Source: Xanthobacteraceae bacterium
Lineage (GTDB): Bacteria; Pseudomonadota; Alphaproteobacteria; Rhizobiales; Xanthobacteraceae
Length of the DNA: 64,000 bases
Direction: 5' to 3'
Assembly (NCBI GenBank): GCA_004297465.1
Contig: SCUB01000006.1
Span: 26,401-90,400 of the forward strand
Every line of letters starts with the position of its first letter. Position 1 is the first letter of the stretch. The notes under the pieces are model-generated. The model ran no database searches and was not told the DNA's origin. It worked only from the letters and a program-made list of their open reading frames with translations. The position numbers were made by a program, and so were the translations under genes. Shown piece by piece: positions 35,844 through 43,547 of the stretch.

Positions 35844-36647
35844 TCAAACCACGGCGGGCGGCTCCTGTTCAATCAACTCCGCCGGGCGGGCGCCTTGCTC
35901 CTCCGGCCGGAAGCCCTCGAAGATCATCTGGTCGGCCCAGCGCGCGGCGCGGGCGCGGTCCTCGGCGGTGCGCACCGTCCATGTCAGCAGCGGGCAGCCG
36001 AACAGGTTGCGCGCCAGCCACGGCGCCGGCGCCGGCAGATCCTTCACCCAGTAGGCGACGAAATGCGGCCGGCTCCGGAAGGCGTGGCGCAGGTAGGTCA
36101 GCCGCCGGCGCTGGTCCGACGACAGCGCGCGCCATTCGCCATCGTCATAGCGGCTCTGCGCCACGATGCCGCGCGGCAGTTCCGGCGCCCGCGCGCGCAA
36201 CTCGCACACCATGGCCGGATCGAACGACATCGCGGCGGCGGGGCCCTTGTACGAGCGCAGCACCTCGACCGTGCGCGCGACCAGCTTGCGGTCGCCGTCG
36301 AACCGGCTCTTGAGTTCGAGCACCATCGTGACGCGTCCCGCGACGAGATCGCACAATTCGTCCAGCGTGATGATGCGGTCGGCGGTGTCGCGGAACGGCA
36401 CCTGCTTGAGTTCGGCCACCGTGAGCGCGCGCAGGTCGCCGTGACCGTCGGTGAGGCGGCCCAGTTCGTCGTCATGATGGACCACGGCGTCGCCGTCGGC
36501 GGTCAACTGCAGATCGACCTCGATGGCGAAATCGGCTGCGGCGGCGGCGGCGGCCGAGGAGGGCGTGTTCTCGATGATGCCGCGGGCGCGATCGTGCAGT
36601 CCGCGATGGGCGATGGGGCGGGCGGTCAGCCAGTCCGGCGCGCGCAT
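35844..36647 (-). CDS. Glycerophosphodiester phosphodiesterase
   Basis: 267 residues, no signal peptide, so cytoplasmic. Hydrolyses glycerophosphodiesters to glycerol 3-phosphate and an alcohol. Active-site residues visible: His14-Arg15 in AHRGLHD, Glu43 and Asp45 in IEVDLQL, His57 in VVHHDDEL, and Glu in VLELKSRFDGD. The usual ENS(L)AAF block is replaced by an Ala-rich run (ENTPSSAAAAA). It lies 13 bases after the RidA gene and 33 before the GNAT gene. Confidence 0.92.
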   Translation of the reverse strand: MRAPDWLTARPIAHRGLHDRARGIIENTPSSAAAAAAADFAIEVDLQLTADGDAVVHHDDELGRLTDGHGDLRALTVAELKQVPFRDTADRIITLDELCDLVAGRVTMVLELKSRFDGDRKLVARTVEVLRSYKGPAAAMSFDPAMVCELRARAPELPRGIVAQSRYDDGEWRALSSDQRRRLTYLRHAFRSRPHFVAYWVKDLPAPAPWLARNLFGCPLLTWTVRTAEDRARAARWADQMIFEGFRPEEQGARPAELIEQEPPAVV

Positions 36648-36660
36648 GCGGGCGGCTTCC

Positions 36661-37128
36661 TCACGTCACCTCGAATATGGCCTCGACTTCGACGGCGGCG
36701 TCGAGCGGCAGGGCGGCGACGCCGATGGTGGTGCGGGCATGGCGGCCGCGCTCGCCGAACGCGGCGACCATCAGGTCGGACGCGCCGTTGAGCACCTTGG
36801 GTCCGTCGATGAAATCCGGGGCCGAATTGATGAAGCCGCCGAGCCGGACCACGCGCGCCACCTTGTCGAGATTGCCGATGGCGGCCTTGACCTGGGACAA
36901 AAGGTTGATGGCGCAGACGCGGGCGGCGAAGTTGCCCTCGTCGACCGTGACCCCGGCGCCGAGCTTGCCCTTGGCGATCAGCTTGCTGTCGGCATCGAAG
37001 CACAATTGACCGGAAACGATGAGCAGGTTGCCGGTGAGCACCGAGCCGACGTAATTGGCCACCGGACCGGCCGGCGTATGCAGCGTCACGCCGAGGTCCG
37101 CGAGCTTCTTTTCCACCGTGCTGACCAT
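36661..37128 (-). CDS. RidA/YjgF/YER057c family protein
   Basis: 155 residues, start ATG 37128 with AGGAAA upstream. Trimeric family that deaminates reactive enamines/imines; this member is the longer subgroup beginning TVEKKLADLGVTLHTPAGPVANYV, with SGQLCFD and RVVRLGGFINSAPDF. The usual catalytic Arg at the C-terminal block (E-V-E-A-I-F-E-V) region is preceded by R-H-A-R-T-T-I-G-V. First gene of the four-gene run; divergent from the EipB gene. Confidence 0.88.
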   Translation of the reverse strand: MVSTVEKKLADLGVTLHTPAGPVANYVGSVLTGNLLIVSGQLCFDADSKLIAKGKLGAGVTVDEGNFAARVCAINLLSQVKAAIGNLDKVARVVRLGGFINSAPDFIDGPKVLNGASDLMVAAFGERGRHARTTIGVAALPLDAAVEVEAIFEVT

Positions 37129-37234
37129 ACGAATTTTCCTGTTCCAATATCGCGCGCGCCATCTTTCGCCCATGATGCCTTGGCATGCAAGGTCGAATCC
37201 GGCAGGTGCGGATGGCTTGAAATGGAGGTAACGG

Positions 37235-38116
37235 ATGCGCGGACGGGAAGGTTCGGGACTGGTGCGCGGGGTTGCCTGTGGCATTGTCGGTGCCACGCTG
37301 GCGACGGCGCTTGGCGCCACGCCGGGTTCCGCGGCGCAGACCGAGGCCGCCATGCCGTTCCTGCCGCATCAGGCGCTTTATGATCTCAGCCTCGTGAAGT
37401 CGCGCCGCAGCCCGTCCGTCGACGCGGTGCAGGGGCGCATCGCCTACACCTTCGCCGGCAGCGCCTGCGAGGGCTACACCACGGAATTCCGTCAGGTCTC
37501 GCGCATCGAGGCGGGCGAGGGCGAACCCAAGCTCAGCGACCTGCGCTCGATCAGCTGGGAGGATGGCGCCGGCAAGAGCTACCGCTTCCACATCGAGACG
37601 CGCATGGACAACGCCATCGCCAAGGTTGTCGACGGCGAGGCCGAGCAGGGCGCCAAGGGCGTCGTGGTGCGGCTCAAGCAGCCGAACAAGAAGACGGTGA
37701 CGCTCGACGCCAGCACGGTGTTTCCCACCGAACAGGTCAGGCGCATCCTCGCCGCCGCCCGCGCCGGCAAGTCGCTGCTCGAACTCGTCGTCTATGATGG
37801 TTCCGACAATGGCGAGAAGCTCTACAACACGCTCGCCGTGATCGGGCCGGCCGTTCCCGGCGACCGCGCCACCGGCAAGCCCGACATCACCGGCGCCGAC
37901 AGCCGTCTGCACAAGCTGACGCGCTGGCCGGTCACCGTGAGCTATTACGATCGCTCCGAGGAATCCGGCAAGGGCGAGCAAACCCCGGTCTATGCCATGT
38001 CGTTCGAGCTGTACGAGAACGGCGTGTCGCGCGCGCTGACCTTCGATTACAACGACTTCGTCGTCGGCGGCGTCATGACCAGGTACGACCCGCAGGCCGC
38101 CAAGCCCTGCAAGTAG
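37235..38116 (+). CDS. eipB: EipB (DUF1849) periplasmic envelope-integrity protein
   Basis: 293 residues. A signal peptide (about 1-34) is followed by the DUF1849 signature PFLPHQALYDLSL, GRIAYTFAGSACEGYTTEFRQVSRI in part, and a C-terminal Cys in AAKPCK that can pair with the first. In Brucella EipB is a beta-spiral periplasmic protein needed for envelope integrity. ATG at 37235 has an ideal GGAGG. A single gene, convergent with dinB by eight bases. Confidence 0.92.
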   Translation: MRGREGSGLVRGVACGIVGATLATALGATPGSAAQTEAAMPFLPHQALYDLSLVKSRRSPSVDAVQGRIAYTFAGSACEGYTTEFRQVSRIEAGEGEPKLSDLRSISWEDGAGKSYRFHIETRMDNAIAKVVDGEAEQGAKGVVVRLKQPNKKTVTLDASTVFPTEQVRRILAAARAGKSLLELVVYDGSDNGEKLYNTLAVIGPAVPGDRATGKPDITGADSRLHKLTRWPVTVSYYDRSEESGKGEQTPVYAMSFELYENGVSRALTFDYNDFVVGGVMTRYDPQAAKPCK

Positions 38117-38123
38117 GCGAAGC

Positions 38124-39395
38124 CTAATCCTTTCCTGATCGGCGCGAGCCGTCATAGACCAGTCCGCGGATGACGGCGTCGTCGCCGAACTTGCGCTTGA
38201 GCGTGTCGATGGCGCGTTCGGCATGCACGGCGCGCTGGTCGATGAGGTCACCGTCGCTCGCGTCGGCGGCCGGGGTAAGCGCGCTGACGCCGACGCCGAT
38301 GAGGCGGAACGCGGTGCCGTCGGTTTCATGATGCAGGAGGTCGCGCGCCACCGCGAAGATCCGCCCTGCCATCTGGGTCGGCGCGGTGAGTGTCTGGGCG
38401 CGGGTGCGCTGCCGGAAATCGGCGGTCTTGAGCTTGAGCGTGACGGTGGCCCCGCTCAGGTCCCCGGCCTTGAGCCGCGACGAGACGTTCTCGCTCAGCC
38501 GCCACAGCAGTTTTTCCAGCGCGGCGGCGTCGGCGATGTCATGCTCGAAGGTGGTTTCGTTGGAAATGGATTTGGCGCCGCGTTCGGCGATGACGCGCCG
38601 CTCGTCGATGCCGCGCGCCAGCCGCCACAGCCTCTGGCCGTCGGCGCCGAAGGCGCGCATCAGGTCGGTCTGATCGGCGCGCTGCAGGTCGGCGATGGTG
38701 CGGTAGCCATGCCGCGCCAGCCGCCCCACGGTGGCCGGGCCGACGCCGTAGATGAAGCCGACCGGCTTGTCGGCGAGAAACGCGCGGGCGTCATCCCGCC
38801 CGAGCACGGCGAAGCCGCGCGGCTTGTCGAGGTCGGAGGCGATCTTGGCGAGGAACTTGTTATTCGACAGCCCGACCGACACCGTGATGCCGATGTCGCG
38901 CTCGATTGCGGCGGCGAACCGCGCCAGCACCTTGGCCGGGATCATGCCGTGCATGCGCGTGGTGCCGGAGAGATCGAGGAAGGCTTCATCGATCGAGAGC
39001 GGCTCGACCAGCGGCGTCAACGTGCGCATGGCGTGACGCACCTCGCGGCCGACGCGGGCGTATTTGGCGATGTCGGGCCGCACCACCACCGCCTCGGGGC
39101 ACAGCGCGCGCGCCTTGAACATCGGCATGGCCGAGCGGATGCCGTAGGTGCGCGCGATGTAGCAGGCCGCCGCCACCACGCCGCGGCGGCCGCCGCCGAC
39201 GATCACCGGCCGGTCGGCGAGTTCCGGCCGGTCGCGCTTCTCGATGGTGGCGTAGAACGCGTCGCAGTCGACATGGGCGATGGCGAGCGTCGCCAGCGCG
39301 GGGTGGCGCACCAGGCGGGGCGAGCCGCAGCGCGGGCAGCGGCGCGCCTCGCGGGGCGCCTCGTCCAGGCAGTCGCGGCAGAAGCCGTCGCTCAC
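38124..39395 (-). CDS. dinB: DNA polymerase IV with N-terminal zinc ribbon
   Basis: 423 residues from GTG 39395, chosen because it forms a GTGA overlap with the stop of the upstream gene and has GAGG six bases before; ATG 39413 is an alternative. Y-family lesion-bypass polymerase. Seen: an extra zinc-ribbon-like start with Cys6, Cys9, Cys20, Cys23; HVDCDAFYATIE with catalytic Asp43; SIDEAFLDLSG; helix-hairpin-helix IYGVGPATVGRLARHG; little-finger domain to the C-terminus. The Cys4 extension is not in E. coli DinB but occurs in some alphaproteobacterial copies. Likely SOS-regulated, though no box was identified. Confidence 0.92.
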   Translation of the reverse strand: MSDGFCRDCLDEAPREARRCPRCGSPRLVRHPALATLAIAHVDCDAFYATIEKRDRPELADRPVIVGGGRRGVVAAACYIARTYGIRSAMPMFKARALCPEAVVVRPDIAKYARVGREVRHAMRTLTPLVEPLSIDEAFLDLSGTTRMHGMIPAKVLARFAAAIERDIGITVSVGLSNNKFLAKIASDLDKPRGFAVLGRDDARAFLADKPVGFIYGVGPATVGRLARHGYRTIADLQRADQTDLMRAFGADGQRLWRLARGIDERRVIAERGAKSISNETTFEHDIADAAALEKLLWRLSENVSSRLKAGDLSGATVTLKLKTADFRQRTRAQTLTAPTQMAGRIFAVARDLLHHETDGTAFRLIGVGVSALTPAADASDGDLIDQRAVHAERAIDTLKRKFGDDAVIRGLVYDGSRRSGKD

Positions 39396-39691
39396 GGCAC
39401 CTCGCGCTCCCATCGCGGGCCGGCCAGCAGGTCGCGCACGACGCGCACCTGATCGGGCCGCAGTTCCTCGATTTCCGCGAAGGCCGTCACCAGCGCGTCG
39501 TCGCGCAGCACAAAGTCCATCACGCCGATGAGGAATTGCGGGTCCCCCGCCGCGGCGCGCAGCGTCTCGGGCCCGATCCCGCTTTCGGCCAGGAAGGCGC
39601 CCAGCCGGGCGGGTTCGCCGGCGATGAAGCCGAGTGCTTTTATGGCTACAATTTCAGCAGCTTGCCGCGCGTCCGGACGGGACTTGATCAT
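39392..39691 (-). CDS. DUF3572 family protein
   Basis: 99 residues. All-helical small protein with conserved block AEIVAIKALGFIAGEPARLGAFLAESGIGPETLR in part and DPQFLIGVMDFVL. It is found next to dinB/divK in many alphaproteobacteria. Here its stop overlaps the GTG of dinB by four bases, so the two are translated together. Function unknown. Confidence 0.88.
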   Translation of the reverse strand: MIKSRPDARQAAEIVAIKALGFIAGEPARLGAFLAESGIGPETLRAAAGDPQFLIGVMDFVLRDDALVTAFAEIEELRPDQVRVVRDLLAGPRWEREVP

Positions 39692-39715
39692 CGCGAATAT
39701 TTGCCTTTCCGTAAC

Positions 39716-39724
39716 TTATCCACT
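39716..39724. promoter_or_regulatory. DnaA-box-like 9-mer between DUF3572 and divK
   Basis: TTATCCACT differs from the DnaA box TTATCCACA by one base, in the AT-richest part of the divergent region. A single imperfect box is weak evidence. Confidence 0.2.
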
Positions 39725-39785
39725 CTATTTTAAATCATCATGCCCGAGTCATTCCGGCGTGGCGAAGGGTTTTGCAAGGGCGGAC

Positions 39786-39809
39786 TTGGAAGTTGGATTG
39801 GAAGTTGGA
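39786..39809 (+). repeat. Tandem 12-bp repeat in the divK leader
   Basis: TTGGAAGTTGGA occurs twice head to tail (39786-39797, 39798-39809). The end of the second copy supplies part of the GGAGG ribosome site of divK. Confidence 0.75.
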
Positions 39810-39819
39810 GGTGCCGGCG

Positions 39820-40185
39820 ATGACCAAAACGGTCATGATCGTGGAGGATAACGAGCTCAACATGAAGCTCTTCCACGACCTGTTGGAGGCGCACGGCTAC
39901 CAGACCATCGGCACCCGAAGCGGCATGGATGCGCTGGGACTGGCGCGCCAGCACCGGCCCGACCTGATCCTGATGGACATCCAGCTTCCCGAGGTGTCTG
40001 GCCTCGACGTCACGCGGTGGATCAAGGAAGACCCCGAACTGACCACGATCCCGGTGATCGCGGTCACCGCCTTCGCCATGAAGGGCGACGAGGAACGCAT
40101 CCGTCAGGGCGGCTGCGAAGCCTATCTCTCCAAACCGATCTCGGTCGGCAAGTTCATCGAAACCGTTCGGCGTTTCATCGGTTAG
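39820..40185 (+). CDS. divK: Single-domain response regulator DivK
   Basis: 121 residues, a REC domain only. Essential polar cell-fate regulator that, when phosphorylated, controls the DivJ/PleC and CckA-CtrA pathway. Seen: acidic pocket VEDNELN (Glu9-Asp10), phospho-acceptor Asp53 in [13 protein letters not shown], Thr in AVTAFAM, Lys in LSKPISV. Start ATG 39820 with GGAGG eight bases upstream. 11 bases before pleD. Confidence 0.95.
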   Translation: MTKTVMIVEDNELNMKLFHDLLEAHGYQTIGTRSGMDALGLARQHRPDLILMDIQLPEVSGLDVTRWIKEDPELTTIPVIAVTAFAMKGDEERIRQGGCEAYLSKPISVGKFIETVRRFIG

Positions 40186-40196
40186 GAGTTGAGGGC

Positions 40197-41564
40197 ATGT
40201 CCGCGCGCGTTCTGATCGTCGATGACGTCCCGGCCAATGTGCGGCTTCTGGAAGCACGGCTGTCGGCGGAATATTTCGACGTGGTGACGGCCAGCAACGG
40301 CGCGCAGGCGCTTGAGATCTGCGAGCGCGCCGACTGCGACATCGTCCTGCTCGACGTCATGATGCCGGACATGGACGGCTTCGAGGTGTGCCGGCGGCTC
40401 AAGACCAATCCCGCGACCCATTTCATCCCGGTGGTGATGGTGACCGCGCTCGACCAGCCGGCCGACCGCGTGCGCGGGCTCGATGCCGGCGCCGACGACT
40501 TCCTCACCAAGCCGGTCTCGGACACGGTGCTGATCGCGCGCGTGCGCTCGCTGACCCGGCTCAAGATGATGACCGACGAACTGCGCATGCGGGCGGTGAC
40601 CTCGCACGAGATCGGCATCCAGGGGCCGGAACGCGAAGCCATCGCCGACAACGGCACCGGCGGGCGGGTTCTCATCGTCGACGACCGCGCTTCGTCCTAC
40701 GAGCGGTTCGCCCGCGTGCTCAGCGCCGAGCATGCCGTGGATGTCGAGCCCAATCCGGCCGAGGCGCTGTTCCACGCCGCCGAGGGCAACTACGACCTCG
40801 TCATCGTCTCGCTGGGGCTTGAGGGCTTCGACGGCCTGCGGCTGTGCAGCCAGGTCCGCTCGCTTGAACGCACCCGCAGCGTGCCGATCCTTGCCATCGC
40901 CGACCCCGACGAGAGGGTCCGGCTGCTGCGCGGCCTGGAAATCGGCGTCAACGACTACCTGCTGCGCCCGGTCGACGCCAACGAACTGCTGGCGCGCGCA
41001 CGCACCCAGGTCCGTCGCCGCCGCTACACCGACCATCTGCGCGACACCATGCAGCTTTCGGTCGAGATGGCGATCACCGATTCGCTCACCGGCCTGCACA
41101 ACCGCCGCTACATGGAAAGTCACCTCGCCACGCTGACCGAGCAGGCCGCGGCGCGGCGCAAGCCGCTGACGCTGATGATGCTCGACATCGACTACTTCAA
41201 GTCGGTCAACGACAGCTATGGCCATGACGCCGGCGACGACGTGCTGCGCGAGTTCGCCACCCGCATCCGCAAGTCGATCCGCGGCATCGATCTGGCCTGC
41301 CGGCTCGGCGGCGAGGAGTTCGTCGTGGTGATGCCGGAGACCGACATGGGCATCGCCGCGACGGTTGCCGAACGGCTGCGCCGCTGCATCGCCGGCACGC
41401 CATTCCTGATCGGGAATGGCGAGAAGAAGATCGACGTGACGATCTCGATCGGGCTTGCCGCGCTGGGAAGCGCCAATGCCCACGACCTGCTCAAGCGCGC
41501 CGATCAGGCGCTCTATCAGGCCAAGCGCGACGGCCGCAATCGCGTCGTGGCGGCGGCGGCCTGA
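40197..41564 (+). CDS. pleD: Diguanylate cyclase response regulator PleD
   Basis: 455 residues. Makes c-di-GMP in response to phosphorylation; couples polar differentiation to motility and adhesion. Seen: REC1 with phospho-acceptor Asp53 (VLLDVMMPDMDG); a degenerate REC2 (about 160-280) where the acceptor region reads VSLGLEGFDG without Asp; a GGDEF domain with intact GGEEF at 371-375 and an RxxD inhibitory site (RGID, 362-365). Typical REC-REC-GGDEF architecture. Co-transcribed with divK. Confidence 0.95.
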   Translation: MSARVLIVDDVPANVRLLEARLSAEYFDVVTASNGAQALEICERADCDIVLLDVMMPDMDGFEVCRRLKTNPATHFIPVVMVTALDQPADRVRGLDAGADDFLTKPVSDTVLIARVRSLTRLKMMTDELRMRAVTSHEIGIQGPEREAIADNGTGGRVLIVDDRASSYERFARVLSAEHAVDVEPNPAEALFHAAEGNYDLVIVSLGLEGFDGLRLCSQVRSLERTRSVPILAIADPDERVRLLRGLEIGVNDYLLRPVDANELLARARTQVRRRRYTDHLRDTMQLSVEMAITDSLTGLHNRRYMESHLATLTEQAAARRKPLTLMMLDIDYFKSVNDSYGHDAGDDVLREFATRIRKSIRGIDLACRLGGEEFVVVMPETDMGIAATVAERLRRCIAGTPFLIGNGEKKIDVTISIGLAALGSANAHDLLKRADQALYQAKRDGRNRVVAAAA

Positions 41565-41588
41565 GCCGATCCAGCTTCCCTGTTTGAC

Positions 41589-42434
41589 CTATTCGCGCGC
41601 GAACGGCACGCGCACGAACGCCGTATCCGTTCCCCGGTAGGCCAGCGCGGTTGTGATGCGGGCGTGCAGCCTGCGGAACGGCCGCGCCGCTTCGCGCACG
41701 ATCTTGCGATGGAGCGGCAGCTTCGACTTTCGCGGTTCCCGGTTGGCGAGGAAGGTTGCGTCCTTCTGGATGACGGAACCGATGCGCGCGCGGTCGGCAT
41801 CGCCCTCATGATGGGCGATCTGGATGCAGACCGCCGGTACCAGCTGATAGACGGCAAACTGCGGAAAGATGCGGTGCGCCGGATCGAACAGCATCAGGTC
41901 GACCGGGCCGTCCATCGACGGGAACAGGTCGACCAGCCGGCGCGCGGCGGCGCGCGACACGATGTAGCCGGCGGTGCGCAGGTGCTGGGAATGCAGGCGG
42001 TGCAGCGCGAAGGTGTCGCGGGCGGGCTCGGCCGTGGTGGCGAGCGCGACCTTCTGGCCGCTGGTCTCCAGCTTCACGAGGTCGGCGTCGGCCGGGATCC
42101 AGGCCGAATCGGCAAGCAGCGCCGCAAGGCGGGGAGACAGCCGGACGTCGTCCTCGAACACCGCGCCATGGGCGGCCGGTCCTGCCGCCACCGCCTGCCA
42201 GAAGGCGTAATGGCTGAGCAGGCAGCCGATTTCGCCGGTGAGCCAGCGATGGCCGGGATGCTGGGCGAGAAACGCCGCGGTCTGGTCGGGGGAAAGGCCC
42301 GCGCCGTCAACCGCCGCGAGCCGGGAAAAGCCGAGGCCGAGCCGTTCGAAAGTCTCGCGCATCAGCGCCAGACGGTCGGGGCTGCGGTCCAGATTGACGA
42401 CATGGGCCGGGATCGGAGCGCCGCTCACCCACAT
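41589..42434 (-). CDS. Family 25 glycosyltransferase (LPS type)
   Basis: 281 residues. Opens with the GT25 pattern PAHVVNLDRSPDRLALM, then GEIGCLLSHYAFWQAV and AVFEDDVRLSP containing the acidic motif, and TAGYIVSRAAARRLVDLF. These enzymes add sugars (often galactose) to lipooligosaccharide or other glycans. The substrate is not predictable. Downstream of rpmG by 34 bases on the same strand, convergent with pleD. Confidence 0.88.
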   Translation of the reverse strand: MWVSGAPIPAHVVNLDRSPDRLALMRETFERLGLGFSRLAAVDGAGLSPDQTAAFLAQHPGHRWLTGEIGCLLSHYAFWQAVAAGPAAHGAVFEDDVRLSPRLAALLADSAWIPADADLVKLETSGQKVALATTAEPARDTFALHRLHSQHLRTAGYIVSRAAARRLVDLFPSMDGPVDLMLFDPAHRIFPQFAVYQLVPAVCIQIAHHEGDADRARIGSVIQKDATFLANREPRKSKLPLHRKIVREAARPFRRLHARITTALAYRGTDTAFVRVPFARE

Positions 42435-42468
42435 CCTCTTGGCTGGAAAAAACAGTTAATCCAGTTGC

Positions 42469-42636
42469 TTACTTGATCTTGGCTTCGCGGAACTCGACGT
42501 GCTTCTTGGCCACCGGGTCGTACTTCTTCTTGACCAGCTTCTCGGTCATGGTGCGCGAGTTCTTCTTGGCGACATAATAGAAGCCGGTGTCGGCGCTCGA
42601 CACGAGCTTGATCTTGATGGTGACGGCCTTGGCCAT
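42469..42636 (-). CDS. rpmG: 50S ribosomal protein L33
   Basis: 55 residues, start ATG 42636 with GAGGA upstream. Small basic protein of the large subunit near the E site. Sequence is the Cys-less L33 type ([34 protein letters not shown] in part), so it needs no zinc. Last housekeeping gene of the long minus-strand run. Confidence 0.96.
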   Translation of the reverse strand: MAKAVTIKIKLVSSADTGFYYVAKKNSRTMTEKLVKKKYDPVAKKHVEFREAKIK

Positions 42637-42783
42637 GGCATCCTCGCGGGAAGGGCAATAACGAAAGGCGGCCCAAGCTTGCTTGGCCCGCCGGTTGGCC
42701 GGCAACCTAGCCAGTCACCCGCCAAAGTCAAGATTTCTGGAGGGATTTCGGAGGGCCGCGAGGCCGCCAATCGCGACCTGCCG

Positions 42784-43503
42784 CTACAGCCAGTCCCGCC
42801 CGAACCGGGCTCCCCGGAACCTGTAGAATGGTACCGGCGCGTCGGGCCGCATGCCATCCTCGATCCGGTCGTTGAGGTCGTGCAGCACCTGCCGGGTGAT
42901 CGGCGGCAGCTTGCCGGCCAGCGCCTCCTCGATCGGCAGCCAGACCAGTTCCACCAGCTCGGTGTCGGGGCCGATGACGTCGGCGATGCGGTGGGTGATG
43001 GCGTCGGCGTCGATGGCGAAGAAGCGGGCGTCGAAGCGGCGCACCACCTTGGGTGGCGTGATCGCCCGCGCCACGAGATTGAGGCGCGACAGGTCGGGCA
43101 GGAGGCCGGCATCGGCGAACGTCGCGTGGTGCGTCGTGCTTGCGCCGTTGAAGCGGCCGATGCACAGCCCGGTTTCCTCGTAGGCCTCGCGGATGGCGGC
43201 GACGCCGAAAGCGCGGGCGCGGGACGGCGTGATGCGGCCGGGGCCGATCAAGAGCTTCCGCTCCACCAGCGGATTGAAACCGTCGGCGAGCGCCACGCGG
43301 CGGTCGCCGGCATCGACGCGCCCGCCGGGAAACACCAGCGCGTTCGGCATGAACACGCTGTGCGGATGGCGGCGTCCGAACAGCACCTTCCAGGGCCGCG
43401 CGGTGCGGTCGATCAGGATCAGAGTCGCCGCGTCCCTCGGCGTGATGTTGGGATGCTTCTGCTCGCGGCTGAAGTCGACAAGCGTGATCGGCGGCGCGGT
43501 CAT
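42784..43503 (-). CDS. NUDIX hydrolase
   Basis: 239 residues. The Nudix box is split: G-G-R-V-D-A-G-D appears near 60, and after an insertion the catalytic helix FGVAAIREAYEETGL (R-E-x-x-E-E) near 100. That insertion is characteristic of the NUDT19-like (COG0494-related) branch active on CoA or nucleotide diphosphates. Gap to rnr is 44 bases. In several relatives I recall a DUF983 gene between rnr and the Nudix gene; none is present here. Confidence 0.88.
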   Translation of the reverse strand: MTAPPITLVDFSREQKHPNITPRDAATLILIDRTARPWKVLFGRRHPHSVFMPNALVFPGGRVDAGDRRVALADGFNPLVERKLLIGPGRITPSRARAFGVAAIREAYEETGLCIGRFNGASTTHHATFADAGLLPDLSRLNLVARAITPPKVVRRFDARFFAIDADAITHRIADVIGPDTELVELVWLPIEEALAGKLPPITRQVLHDLNDRIEDGMRPDAPVPFYRFRGARFGRDWL

Positions 43504-43547
43504 GGCGTTTTATTCCCGGGCGCGCCGGCGCGTGTCAAGGCTAGGCG

